A stretch of DNA of 64,000 bases from Poindextera sp035604135 (GCA_035604135.1 DATNJB010000049.1:1-64000); one strand, 5' to 3'. Shown: positions 1-8,120, counted from the first letter of the stretch. Program-made: numbers and translations. Notes: a model not told the origin generated them from the sequence alone.

Positions 1-10
1 GCTCGTTCCG

Positions 11-244
11 GTGCTCCTGCAATTCAGCACGTTCAACTGGTTCCTCGGTGGATTGGCGCTGATCGTCGCGGCAAATGCGTTCAACCAGGAGGCTAAGCTC
101 GCGACAGGACTGCTCGTCGGCAGCTCCTACCTGTTTGGGGCACTCGGTAACCTCTGGGCAACCCGAGGCCGCCATCCGGGCTGGATGGCTTACGCCCTTG
201 CCCTGGTTCTGATCGTCTATGGCGTCGGCGGACCCGCCGACTAA
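11..244 (+). CDS. Small three-helix membrane protein, unknown function, possibly 5'-truncated
   Basis: The 77 residues are almost entirely hydrophobic. Three likely membrane segments lie at about residues 9-27, 34-52 and 58-75, joined by short polar loops (NQEAK, TRGRHPG). The marked start is GTG, but the frame stays open to base 2, so the true start may lie before the window. I do not recognise a family or any catalytic motif. It is probably an inner-membrane protein; nothing visible links it to the downstream HIT gene, which is separated by about 275 bp of repeat-containing spacer. Confidence 0.6.
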   Translation: MLLQFSTFNWFLGGLALIVAANAFNQEAKLATGLLVGSSYLFGALGNLWATRGRHPGWMAYALALVLIVYGVGGPAD

Positions 245-324
245 CGAGGTGTTCGTGTCGGCGCAGCCAAGCGGCCGGATGCCCGCTAAGGGGTCGTTCC
301 TCGTTGTTAGACCTGCGCGGGAAT

Positions 325-352
325 GTCCGGTTTCCGCACCGAACCCAATGTC
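325..352. repeat. Degenerate copy of dispersed palindromic intergenic repeat
   Basis: Begins GTCCGGTTTCC and ends CCCAATGTC, a decayed version of the GTCYGCTTTGGGTCGAAAGCGGAC-type palindrome seen intact at 29322. It lies in the 275-bp spacer before the HIT gene. Further CGGACA-type half-motifs follow up to about 465. Confidence 0.35.
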
Positions 353-520
353 AGCTCTTGGCGCAGTTCCTTACGGAAGGTCCGCCGTCCGGAAGTGGAT
401 GGGGTGCCGGACATCCGCCCGCGCTCCAGGTGCCTTGTCCGAAAACTCATATAGGCGGACAGGGTAAGGGCCTGGACGAAACTGGCAGAGGCGGGGCATG
501 ACATCTCGACGGAGGCAGTC

Positions 521-1030
521 TTGACGGAACGACGGGCGTTCGATGTCGCTGCCTATGTCGAGCGAACCAGGAGCCGCCCCTGCTTCATCTGCGGCCTTGT
601 GTCCGGCGATCCAGAGTTCGCCCATCACGTCCTATTCGAAGACGACTTCGCCATCGCCTTCATGAACAAGTATCCGACGCTGACAGGCCATGCGCTGGTG
701 TGCCCGAAAGCGCACGTCGAACAGGTCACCGGCGATCTCAGCCAGGCCGACTATCTGCACCTGCAGGCTCTGGTCTATGCGGTCTCCGAGGCGCTGCGGG
801 CCGTGCTGGAGGTCGAGCGGGTCTACATCCTCTCGCTCGGCAGCCAGCAGGCCAACCGCCACGTCCATTGGCACGTCGCGCCGCTGCCGCCCGGCGTCCC
901 GTTCGAAGCTCAGCAATTCGCCGCCCTCGACGCCGGACGCGCCGGCTATCTGGCGATTGACGGCGCGGAGATGGCCGAGCTCGCCAGCCGCATTGCCGGC
1001 GCGATCCGATTTCTTCCTCCATTGCGCTGA
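521..1030 (+). CDS. HIT family (histidine triad) protein
   Basis: A 169-residue histidine-triad protein, a family of nucleotide hydrolases or transferases. The triad HVHWHV is at residues 114-119, where the middle His is the expected nucleophile. CFIC at 21-24 is the usual N-terminal Cys pair that can bind zinc with a downstream His. The segment GHALVCPKAH (56-65) is the typical HIT core strand and helix. The start is TTG at 521; no better ATG precedes the CFIC motif. It stands alone between repeat-bearing spacers. The substrate cannot be predicted from sequence. Family assignment is firm. Confidence 0.85.
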   Translation: MTERRAFDVAAYVERTRSRPCFICGLVSGDPEFAHHVLFEDDFAIAFMNKYPTLTGHALVCPKAHVEQVTGDLSQADYLHLQALVYAVSEALRAVLEVERVYILSLGSQQANRHVHWHVAPLPPGVPFEAQQFAALDAGRAGYLAIDGAEMAELASRIAGAIRFLPPLR

Positions 1031-1177
1031 AATCGAGCGCGGCCACGATCGCGGGGGACGCGGCGTCGGCGCTAGACCGATGTCGCCGGGGACGGGGTCC
1101 GACGATCGAACCAGCATGTCCCGCCATTGGTGGGTTGGCGGACAGCGTCGCAATGACCGGTATTGGGAAGGGATCTA

Positions 1178-1222
1178 ACGGCAACAATCGACCCGAAGCG
1201 GACGTTGCCTAGGTCTGCTTGC
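1178..1222. repeat. Degenerate copy of dispersed intergenic repeat
   Basis: Contains CGACCCGAAGCGGACGTTG and then GGTCTGCTT, the two halves of the dispersed GTCCGC/GCGGAC element, here in the opposite order to most copies. It fills much of the 245-bp gap between the HIT and DUF1993 genes; no gene is visible there. Confidence 0.4.
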
Positions 1223-1275
1223 CTGCCGCTGGGTCGCGTCGATAGACCGGTTGGGAAACGGAGGCGTGAACCACC

Positions 1276-1803
1276 ATGGCGATATCTCTCTACGATATGA
1301 GCGTTGCGTCCTACCTGCAGACGCTGGGCGGCGTGATCGGTTTTCTCGACCGCGGGCTCTCCCACTTCGAGGAGACCAACGTCGACCCCGACGCGATCAT
1401 GGAGGAGCGGCTCTTCCCCGACATGTTCACGTTCCGCTTCCAGCTGCAGTCGGTGCGCCACCACTCGCTGGGCGCGATCGAGGGCGTGAAGGCCGGCGTG
1501 TTTTCAGGGCCGCCGGCGATTCCGGCCCACGACTACAAGACCATGCGCGGCCTCATCGTCGAGGCGCGCGACGCGCTGCAGGCGATGCGGCCGGTTGAGA
1601 TCAACGCGCTCGAGGGCAAGGACGTCACCTTCAAGTCACCCACCTTCGACATGCCGTTCGTCGCGCAGAACTTCCTGCTCTCGCTCTCCCTGCCCAACTT
1701 CTATTTCCACGCCACGACCGCCTACGACATCCTGCGCACCAAGGGCGTCCCGCTAGGCAAGCGTGACTTCATGGGCCAGATGCGGATGAAGACCGCCGCC
1801 TAG
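1276..1803 (+). CDS. DUF1993 domain-containing protein
   Basis: 175 residues, full length for DUF1993, a predicted four-helix-bundle family distantly like DinB proteins. Recognisable stretches are the N-terminal MAISLYDMSVASYLQTLGG and the C-terminal SLPNFYFHATTAYDILRTKG, the latter with the conserved NFYFH pattern. It is cytoplasmic with no signal peptide. The ATG is preceded by a GGAGGC-like site at about 1260. Its function is not established. Its stop codon overlaps the end of a decayed gene on the opposite strand. Confidence 0.85.
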   Translation: MAISLYDMSVASYLQTLGGVIGFLDRGLSHFEETNVDPDAIMEERLFPDMFTFRFQLQSVRHHSLGAIEGVKAGVFSGPPAIPAHDYKTMRGLIVEARDALQAMRPVEINALEGKDVTFKSPTFDMPFVAQNFLLSLSLPNFYFHATTAYDILRTKGVPLGKRDFMGQMRMKTAA

Positions 1804-2010
1804 CGTCGCCGCAGCATGACGACGAAGGTTCCAAGCCCCGCTCGAAGGTCGTCGCGGCCCAGCGACGGCGCCTAGAGGCTTGAGACGGACCCGTCGATGA
1901 AGAGGGTGTCGGGGCAGCCGAGGCCGTCGCGTCAGGAAGCGGGCGAAGCGGCCGAACGAGACCGCATCATTGCTGATCATGAAGAAGGCCCGGCCGCCAT
2001 GACTCCACTC
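1800..2010 (-). pseudogene. Remnant of a DUF2233 / phosphodiester glycosidase gene (C-terminal part)
   Basis: The minus strand reads AFFMISNDAVSFGRFARFL in one frame, then RDGLGCPDTLFIDGSVSSL, a stop, and APSLGRDD in another, ending at TAG on 1800-1802. This matches the C-terminal signature of the DUF2233 family as I know it: a VSF segment, a CPDALF-DG core, then an LYxPxLGRxD tail. Here the conserved Tyr codon has become TAG and a frameshift separates the two halves. The N-terminal two thirds are missing, and upstream is only repeat-rich spacer. This is family recognition by eye. Confidence 0.55.
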
Positions 2011-2074
2011 GCAGATGTGGGCCGGGCGGCATTGCATGCGCGTTCGGGCGGTCAAGCGATGCGGCGGCTTGCCC

Positions 2075-2366
2075 CCCAACCCGGACATTCCCAACGGCAG
2101 CTTCCGGGTATGCTGGTTGTCCGGAAACGGATGCCGCGGCGGACACTTCGGACTTGTCCGGATTGGTCAGAGGCAACGCGAGTTTCCGGACAAATTGATT
2201 CCCGGACGGGAAGACGGACAGAGCGAGTTGCCGTTGGCAAGGTCCGCTTCGGGGGGTCGAAAGCAGACACCGGCTCGGCGCCGAAACTCGCTGTGCCGAC
2301 AAGCGGACTATCTTTGCCGCAGTTGCCTGTCTGGGCGGGTTCAGTGTGCGGACAGGGCGAGCAATC
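2075..2366. repeat. Spacer packed with short TCCGGA/CGGACA repeats, including one larger palindrome copy (2242-2268)
   Basis: Between the DUF2233 remnant and the end of the NADH dehydrogenase gene the sequence repeats variants of TTGTCCGGA, GCGGACA and TTCCGGACA many times. At 2242-2268 it carries GTCCGCTTC, a spacer, then GAAAGCAGAC, which is the dispersed palindrome family. No open frame here has coding character. The tract may be old, overlapping copies of one element. Confidence 0.45.
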
Positions 2367-3621
2367 CTACGCCCCGGTGATCAGCCGAGCTCCCCGATGA
2401 TAGGTGACGTAGCTCCACAGCCAGTCCAACGCCACGAAGAAGCGGGCGTGCAGGCCGATGAGAAAGTAGATGTGGATCACGCCCCAGAAGAGCCAGCCGG
2501 GGGAGTCCGGTCAGATTGAGGGGTCCCACCCGCACCACCGCCGCGCCACGGCCGATGGTGGCCAGATCGCCGGCGTGGCGGTAGCGGAACGGCGGCGGCG
2601 GAGGGAGCCCGGCGACGCGGCTGACTATCAAGCGACCGACATAGCCGCCCATCTGCTTGGCCGCCGGGGCTATTCCGGGGACGGGCCGAGCATCTACCGA
2701 GGGCGCGGACGCGCTATCGCCGATCACAAAGACGTCGGGCCAGCCGGGCAGAGAGAGGTCTGCCGCCACACATGCGCGCCCAGCCCGATCATGCTCTCCC
2801 GGAAGGGAGGCGGTGAGCGCCTCCGCCCTCACGCCAGCGCCCCACACCACGGTGGCCGCATCGATCCTCCCGCGATCGAGCGAGACACCTGACCCATCGA
2901 TATCAACCACTGTGGCCCCGGTCATGACTTCGACGCCATAGCGGGCGAGGCGCCGCGCCGCGTCGGCGGCAAGGCTCTCGGGGAAGGTAGGCAGAATTCG
3001 CGGACCCGCTTCCACCAGCACGATGTGCGCCGCCGCTGGATCGATATGACGGAACTCCGACTTCAGGGCATCACGGGCGATCTCGGCGATCGCTCCGGCC
3101 ATCTCGACGCCGGTCGGTCCGCCGCCCACGACGACGAAAGTGGTGAGGGCGGGTGCCGCCTTGCCCGCGCCGGCAAGCTCGGCGCGCTCGAAAGCGGTGA
3201 GAATGCGACCGCGGATCGCGCGGGCGTCCTCGATACTCTTCAGGCCGGGCGCGAACGCTTCCCAGGCATCGTGACCGAAATAGGAGTGGGTCGCACCGAC
3301 GGCGATAACCAGCTGGTCGTACGCCACGGGCCCGGCCTCGGTCAGCGCCTGATGCCCGGCCGCGTCCACGCCGACAACCCGACTCATCAGCACTCGGGCG
3401 TTAGCTTGGGTCTTCAGGAGATGGCGGATCGGCCAGGCGATCTCGGCCGGCGACAAGGCCGCGGTCGCCACCTGATAGAGGAGGGGCTGGAAGGTATGAT
3501 GGTTCTTCGCATCGATGACCACCACCTCGACCGGCGCGCGAGCCAGCGCGCGAGCCGCCGCCAGGCCGCCAAACCCGGCGCCGACAATGACCACGCGAGG
3601 CCGCGCCGCCAATCTGGCCAC
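2367..3621 (-). CDS. Type II NADH dehydrogenase (NDH-2-like), C-terminus frameshifted
   Basis: An FAD-dependent NADH:quinone oxidoreductase that passes electrons to quinone without proton pumping, peripheral on the inner membrane. The FAD-binding GAGFGG is at residues 14-19, the NAD-binding GGGPTG at 166-171, and the second FAD motif VIGDS at 299-303. GTG start at 3621. After residue 374 the frame reads RLALLGRD and runs to 2341, but removing one G from the five-G run at 2499-2503 restores GWLFWGVIHIYFLIG and an end at 2367. That restored tail is the expected hydrophobic anchor. So either a real +1 frameshift or a base-call error is present; the FAD and NAD domains are intact. The start lies 3 nt after the nuclease stop, with its ribosome site GGGAGAG inside the nuclease gene. 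Confidence 0.85.
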
Positions 3622-3624
3622 TCG

Positions 3625-4341
3625 CTATCTCTCCCGAGTTAGCGGCAACTGCGGCTGCCTAAGCAGGTGCAAACCAGCGAAGTCCGGCGGCCAGCAAAGT
3701 TGGACGTCGAGTGCTTCGCATAGCTGGGTCCAGCTGTGGTCTTTCGGCGCAGACGACAGCACCAGGACGGCCCTTGCCGGCGCTCCTAGGTCTGCGGAGA
3801 GCACTTGGCGATAGCGGAGCACCTGACCCAACCCGAGTCTAAGCTGCCGTTCTTCATTCTCGTCAGTGCGACTCTTGACTTCGGCGACGTAGATCACGCC
3901 GTCGCGACGCCAGGCCAGGTCATACAGCGGGCCTCTAGCGACCGGCGAGGACGGCTCAACAGCATTGCTCTCGAGGAGTTGGGCCAGGGCGTTCTGGGTC
4001 GTAGCGTGGCTTCTCAGAGCTCGCTCGACCATCGCGGGGTCGACCGCGAACGGATCCCTTTCACCGACGGAGGTGGCCGCATCCGCTGGTCTGTAGAGAC
4101 CGCCTAGCACGCGAGCGGGTCTGTCAGTCGATTTCGCGGGCGCCTGGAGGACGGGCAACAGCACAAGCAGCTCCTCGGGCACCTTCGTCAGATAGGCCTG
4201 GAACGCCCTGACCCTGTCCGGAGGATAGGGGATGAACGGGAACTTGAGCGAGCCCTCTGAACCTTTCGCGAGTCGGTCGCGTAGGGCGAACAACGCTTCG
4301 CGCTTATCGGAGAGCTGATCCGACGTCAGCGGCTCAGGCAA
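3625..4341 (-). CDS. PD-(D/E)XK-type nuclease, probable restriction partner of the cytosine methyltransferase
   Basis: 238 residues from a TTG start. The segment YDLAWRRDGVIYVAEVKS near residues 139-156 has the D-(x)n-ExK pattern and hydrophobic strands of a PD-(D/E)XK nuclease core, followed by the helix RQLRLGLGQVLRYRQV, typical of such folds. No signal peptide. The same frame stays open upstream to 4416 and reads coding-like (HLQDGWYLGLEGF), yet has no ATG or GTG. An ATG at 4448 in another frame (MKYTVHRKASAD) would join it if one base were missing near 4414, so the native gene may be about 3625-4448. It lies in the same operon as the methyltransferase. Nuclease fold likely; restriction role inferred from context. 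Confidence 0.65.
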   Translation of the reverse strand: MPEPLTSDQLSDKREALFALRDRLAKGSEGSLKFPFIPYPPDRVRAFQAYLTKVPEELLVLLPVLQAPAKSTDRPARVLGGLYRPADAATSVGERDPFAVDPAMVERALRSHATTQNALAQLLESNAVEPSSPVARGPLYDLAWRRDGVIYVAEVKSRTDENEERQLRLGLGQVLRYRQVLSADLGAPARAVLVLSSAPKDHSWTQLCEALDVQLCWPPDFAGLHLLRQPQLPLTRER

Positions 4342-4483
4342 AGCCGTAAAACCCTCTAAGCCGAGATACCAGCCATCCTGAAGGTGCGGCTCGATCTGCC
4401 GAGAAGCCGAGGATCAGCGCTGGCTTTGCGGTGCACGGTGTACTTCATAATAACCGCACCACCTACTTCATCCGTGTAGGCAC

Positions 4484-4612
4484 TCAGACCTTCACCCAGG
4501 CACCGCTTGGATCCTGGAACAAGGTATCGAGGAAGATCGCCAGATTGGCGCGCAGGTCTTCGGTCTCGAACGGCGGGAAGTTGATGAAGTCGGGATTACG
4601 CCCGACGGTCAC
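4484..4612 (-). CDS. 42-residue ORF translationally coupled to the methyltransferase
   Basis: Starts at GTG 4612, overlapping the methyltransferase stop in a GTGA junction, and ends at 4484. The product (MTVGRNPDFINFPPFETEDL, then an amphipathic helix ANLAIFLDTLFQ) is acidic and looks coding, unlike the other frames here. It might be a small accessory or control protein of the restriction-modification operon, or the N-terminal relic of a lost gene. No family recognised. It lies between the methyltransferase and the nuclease. Confidence 0.45.
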   Translation of the reverse strand: MTVGRNPDFINFPPFETEDLRANLAIFLDTLFQDPSGAWVKV

Positions 4613-5751
4613 GCGTCCTCCCGCGCCTTCGCGTTCAGCGCGAGCAGGGGCTCGAAGATATGTTTGGCTAGGTGGCGGACGACATCTACTGCCACCCCGT
4701 CGCCGGTCAGGTGGTAGGCCTCATTGTAGTTCTTTGGGAGCTTGTAGTCGTCCTTCAGGCCCATCAGCCGGGCCGTTTCGCGCGCCGAGATCAGGCGCGA
4801 GCGGACCTTGGCGCCGTCGACGACGACGATCACCTGGCGACTGGAACCTCCCGCGGGGGTCCTCAAACACCCCGAAACATCATCGAAGCGGATCTCCGCG
4901 CGTTGCACCTTGGCGCCGTTGTCATTGAGGCGGGTGCGTTTGTAGACGCCGCCAACCATGCGCCGACCGGCGCGCTTGGCAGCCTCCACCTTGGCTAGGT
5001 TGATGGGGGACATCATCGCCAGGAGATGCTTGGTCTCCGCCGCCGTGTGCCAGGACACACTTTCCGGGGCGTCTTCGATCTCGTCGGCGAAGGTGCGGAT
5101 ACGGTGTTCAGGGGTCGGCAGGTTCCACCACAGGAGCTTAGCCCGCGCCGCCTTCGGAACGGAGTCGACCGCCTTGCACAGGCCGCGCGTGTGGAACGGT
5201 GGGACCGGCCCCGGGGAGAGCAGGGCGGGATCGATCTCGATATCGTCCCTGACACCGATCACGAACAGCCGGGGCCGCGACTGCGGTACAAAAAGCGCGG
5301 CGTTGATAATCAGTGCGCCGGAGCGGTAGCCCGCATCCGCGAAGGTCCTGCAGATCGCCTGGAAGTCCTTGCCGCCATGGGACGTCAATGTCCCACAAAC
5401 ATTTTCCAGAGCGATGATCGCTGGAGCGCGATCGTCCTCAATCAGCTCCGTCATCACGTCCCAGAATGGATAGAACGTGCCCGAGCGCTGGCCCTTCAGG
5501 CCGGCGCCGCCGCCAGCCAGGGAGAGGTCCTGGCATGGGAAGGAGCCCCAGACGAGGTCAGCAACGCCTGGCAGGTCGTCGAGGGTGACGGAACGCACGT
5601 CGCCGACCTTCAGCTCGCCGACGCCGAAGTTGGCCTGATAGGTCAGTCCCTTCTTGAAATCGAAGTCATTGGCGAACCGACAGGTCCACCCTTGATCAAG
5701 TCCCTTCCGCGCCATGCCACCGCCGGCGAAGAACTCATAGAACTCAGCCAT
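4609..5751 (-). CDS. DNA (cytosine-5-)-methyltransferase
   Basis: 380 residues, standard length. It transfers a methyl group from S-adenosylmethionine to C5 of cytosine in a specific DNA target. Motif I FAGGGMARKGLDQG is at residues 8-21, motif IV SFPCQDLSLAG at 70-80 with catalytic Cys73, motif VI ENV at 116-118, motif VIII QSRPRLF at 157-163. RTPAGGSSRQ and a late GDGVAV close the C-terminal fold. The target-recognition region lies between about 190 and 300; its specificity cannot be read off. It starts 8 bp inside the upstream RHH gene and is followed by a coupled small ORF and a nuclease, so it is most likely the modification enzyme of a type II-like system. Confidence 0.92.
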   Translation of the reverse strand: MAEFYEFFAGGGMARKGLDQGWTCRFANDFDFKKGLTYQANFGVGELKVGDVRSVTLDDLPGVADLVWGSFPCQDLSLAGGGAGLKGQRSGTFYPFWDVMTELIEDDRAPAIIALENVCGTLTSHGGKDFQAICRTFADAGYRSGALIINAALFVPQSRPRLFVIGVRDDIEIDPALLSPGPVPPFHTRGLCKAVDSVPKAARAKLLWWNLPTPEHRIRTFADEIEDAPESVSWHTAAETKHLLAMMSPINLAKVEAAKRAGRRMVGGVYKRTRLNDNGAKVQRAEIRFDDVSGCLRTPAGGSSRQVIVVVDGAKVRSRLISARETARLMGLKDDYKLPKNYNEAYHLTGDGVAVDVVRHLAKHIFEPLLALNAKAREDA

Positions 5752-5959
5752 GCCGGAACCGATCGGTGACGTGCGTGACGGCGTTCGTCCGCTCGCGCGC
5801 CAGCTTCTTTTCGACTGCTTCGGTTATCCAAGTATTGCGAGACACCACGCCCGTCCGCTGTGCTCGGCACGCATCTATAGCGTCGAAGGTGTCAGCCGGC
5901 AGGCGGAGATTGATGCGGTCGAGCGGCGCAACGATTGTCGATTTCGAATCAGAGGCCAT
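5744..5959 (-). CDS. Ribbon-helix-helix (CopG/Arc-like) regulator of the restriction-modification operon
   Basis: 71 residues. The core RINLRLPADTFDAIDACR followed by SRNTWITEAVEKKL has the strand-helix-helix pattern of CopG/Arc repressors, with basic and polar residues on the strand that contacts DNA. ATG at 5959. Its end overlaps the methyltransferase start by 8 bp, so the two are translationally coupled. Two TGGCGCC sites one helical turn apart sit on its own start codon, which suggests autoregulation. A ribbon-helix-helix controller instead of the usual helix-turn-helix C protein is a less common arrangement. A CopG-type antitoxin is an alternative, but no toxin is seen. Confidence 0.7.
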   Translation of the reverse strand: MASDSKSTIVAPLDRINLRLPADTFDAIDACRAQRTGVVSRNTWITEAVEKKLARERTNAVTHVTDRFRHG

Positions 5960-5977
5960 GGCGCCACTTTGGCGCCT
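5959..5977. promoter_or_regulatory. Tandem TGGCGCC sites, candidate operator for the RHH regulator
   Basis: TGGCGCCA (5959-5966, a perfect palindrome) and TTGGCGCCT (5969-5977) have centres 11 bp apart, the spacing expected for two RHH dimers on one DNA face. A third TGGCGCC is at 6066-6072 just after the start of the divergent gene, so the sites could govern both transcripts. Confidence 0.4.
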
Positions 5978-6059
5978 CCCCGGCTCAGCGTCCAGAAATG
6001 TTTCTATTTTGTTCTCATGGGCGGGGATGTCAACTCTACTGGCGCAAGGGGCCGTGACA

Positions 6060-6668
6060 ATGCAGTGGCGCCCTCACTCTTACCCCGTCGCGATCGCCCA
6101 GGCTCTTGACGTCGACCGCGTGGCGGCGCTTTCCGACGTCGACGCCAATGAAGCCGGCGAGAGCGGATATCTTGCGGGCAACCAAATGTACCAGGACCTC
6201 CGAGGATACAGCTGGGGCGACGTCGCTGCGGCGCTCGAGATCGAGCGTCGGTTCATCGCGCGGCTGCAGGCCGCAGACGACCTCGACAACGAAGCCCGGC
6301 AGATTGATGACGAACGTCTGGACTGTTTTGAGCCGAGCGATGGGCTGTGGGAACTCGACGTCGGCGTGGCGGCGGCCACAATCGCCTTGTCGGCGCTCGG
6401 GGCGACGCCCGTCGGAAGCTGTAACGCTGGCGGCTTCGGCGGCCACCATCAGGCTCGTCATCCCTACGTCGCCTTCTATGCGAATGCGGGTGCTGCGGAG
6501 TTGATTCTCGCCCTGGCTCAGGCGGCTGACGTTGGCCTACGCGGCGACGAATCTGGTCTTGCTCAGCTCTACGGCGCTGGCGATCTGGATTTGGTGCGTT
6601 TCGCCGAGACTGCCCTGAAGAGCCAAGGGTCGACCCCTCATCCGCCGGGGTCTAGCGCGGCGATTTAG
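6060..6668 (+). CDS. Hypothetical protein beside the HNH nuclease
   Basis: 202 residues from ATG 6060, chosen because AAGGGG lies 8 nt upstream; ATG 6027 is an alternative. The frame is open further upstream but there it overlaps the RHH gene and has no coding character. The protein is acidic, soluble and lacks a signal peptide. Visible features are an acidic helix rich in Asp/Glu around residues 50-80 and a glycine-rich turn with Cys and His (SCNAGGFGGHHQ, near residue 130) that might bind metal. No family recognised. It sits 91 bp upstream of the HNH gene on the same strand, so it may be a cognate partner. Confidence 0.6.
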   Translation: MQWRPHSYPVAIAQALDVDRVAALSDVDANEAGESGYLAGNQMYQDLRGYSWGDVAAALEIERRFIARLQAADDLDNEARQIDDERLDCFEPSDGLWELDVGVAAATIALSALGATPVGSCNAGGFGGHHQARHPYVAFYANAGAAELILALAQAADVGLRGDESGLAQLYGAGDLDLVRFAETALKSQGSTPHPPGSSAAI

Positions 6669-6759
6669 CGGGATTGGCGGTGGCTTAGCCGAGCGAATAC
6701 ATTCCTCCCGTCGCCCACTTGGTGCAGCATGGCCTGACCAGCACGAGGGAAAAGGGGGG

Positions 6760-7686
6760 ATGCCAGACTCCGAGCGCGACGCCCTGCTGCGTGGAGCCGC
6801 GTTCGACCGCGTAAGGTCTCTATGCGAGGTCCATGACCACCTGACGGCACGACAGCTCGGCGAGGGATTTTACTTTGCCGGTGAGCGATACCCGCTGGTC
6901 AATCCACGGCGGGGAATCTTCAAGCCAGCTCAGATGCGCTTCTTGCTGTCAGTCAACACGGTATTCCCAAAGATCGGCAACCGGGTTTGGTACGACGACC
7001 AGCGGGAGGTTCATCGACAGATCTTCGACGGAGACCAGATGGTGGACTACGCCTTCATGGGGGACAATCCCGACGCCGCTGACAATCGCTGGCTTCGCGA
7101 AGCCTTCGAGAACCAGGTCCCTGTCATCTACTTTTTAGGCATCGCGCCGGGACGCTATCAGGCCATTGTGCCGGCCTTCATCGGCGGCTGGGACCGCGCA
7201 GGCCGGCGCGCTCACATCGCGTTCGGCCTCCCCGACCAGAGAGTTCTGGCGCCGCCAACGACCGAGGTCGAGCGCCGATATGCCCTAAGAGCCGTCAAAC
7301 AACGGCTCCATCAGGCATCTTTTCGCCAGGCAGTGATTGGCGCCTACCGCGGGCGATGCGCGCTGTCTGGCCTGCCGGAGCCCATGCTGCTCGACGCCGC
7401 CCATATCGTCGAGGATCGAGACGAGCTCCTCGGCCAGCCGGTGGTTCGCAACGGCATTCCCCTGTCGAAGATTCACCATGCCGCCTTCGACGCCCACTTG
7501 ATTGGGATTGATCCGGACTATCGGCTTCATGTGTCCGCGCGCTTGCTCGCCCAGAATGATGGCCCGATGCTAGAGGCCATCAAGGGGCTGGACGGGGGAC
7601 AGCTGCGGCTTCCGAAGCGCGCCCAGGATTTCCCCGACCGAGATCGGCTCGCATTCCGCTTCGAGCGGTTCAAGGCAGCCGCTTGA
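6760..7686 (+). CDS. HNH endonuclease (HNH_2 type), putative restriction nuclease
   Basis: 308 residues. The C-terminal third is an HNH nuclease of the HNH_2 type: CALSGLPEPMLLDAAHI (Cys200, His215) and NGIPLSKIHHAAFDAH (Asn231, His239/240, Asp244), the usual metal and catalytic residues. The N-terminal 170 residues contain FYFAGERYPLVNPRRGIFKP and YFLGIAPGRYQAIVPAFI, a domain often joined to such HNH nucleases in putative restriction enzymes; its ligand is not known to me. ATG 6760 follows AAAGGGGGG. It lies directly downstream of a hypothetical gene and opposite the methyltransferase operon, so it belongs to the same defence-like patch. It may cut modified or foreign DNA (inference). Confidence 0.82.
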   Translation: MPDSERDALLRGAAFDRVRSLCEVHDHLTARQLGEGFYFAGERYPLVNPRRGIFKPAQMRFLLSVNTVFPKIGNRVWYDDQREVHRQIFDGDQMVDYAFMGDNPDAADNRWLREAFENQVPVIYFLGIAPGRYQAIVPAFIGGWDRAGRRAHIAFGLPDQRVLAPPTTEVERRYALRAVKQRLHQASFRQAVIGAYRGRCALSGLPEPMLLDAAHIVEDRDELLGQPVVRNGIPLSKIHHAAFDAHLIGIDPDYRLHVSARLLAQNDGPMLEAIKGLDGGQLRLPKRAQDFPDRDRLAFRFERFKAAA

Positions 7687-8120
7687 TCGCGAGTCATCTA
7701 CGGAGCTCGAGTATCGGGCGGGATGGGACTTGGAGGCACGAGGCCCGGTGCTTCTGAGCCATGCCCGCTCGGCGATGTCATCGTTCGGGCAGCAGGCCGG
7801 TGGCGCTCCAGATCCCGCTGCTCACGCATCGGCACGGACCTCCGGCGCTCGTAAGAGCCCAACTTTGCGGAAGTGGTCCCCATTACCCGGCTCGCTAAGG
7901 GCACGGTGTGTGAGGCTTCTGGGCGTGGCGTGTAACACGGCACCGACATCCCGGTGCTTCCCCTCTATCGCCGCGGGCGTGAAGGTTTACGTTGGCGACC
8001 TCAACGATCGATTAGCGCCGCTCTGCTCATTCTGGAGAAAGCCGCACAACCCTTTGTGGCGCAGCGCGCTTAAAGTGACACTTCTGGGCCTAAGTCATTG
8101 ATATGGCTGCAAGCGGTTCT
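7687..8120. other. 434-bp spacer without recognisable gene
   Basis: No frame here has convincing coding character and no strong repeat is seen. Its right end, TAAGTCATTGATATGGCTGC, leads straight into the tRNA-Gly fragment at 8121 and could be the inner flank of an attachment site, but no integrase gene is present in the window. Confidence 0.4.

Noticed and set aside
4358..4448. Independent 29-residue protein starting MKYTVHRK
   Set aside because: More likely the displaced N-terminus of the nuclease than a separate gene.
5766..6059. Longer version of the hypothetical gene from 5766
   Set aside because: The segment is the reverse of the RHH gene and has no coding character.
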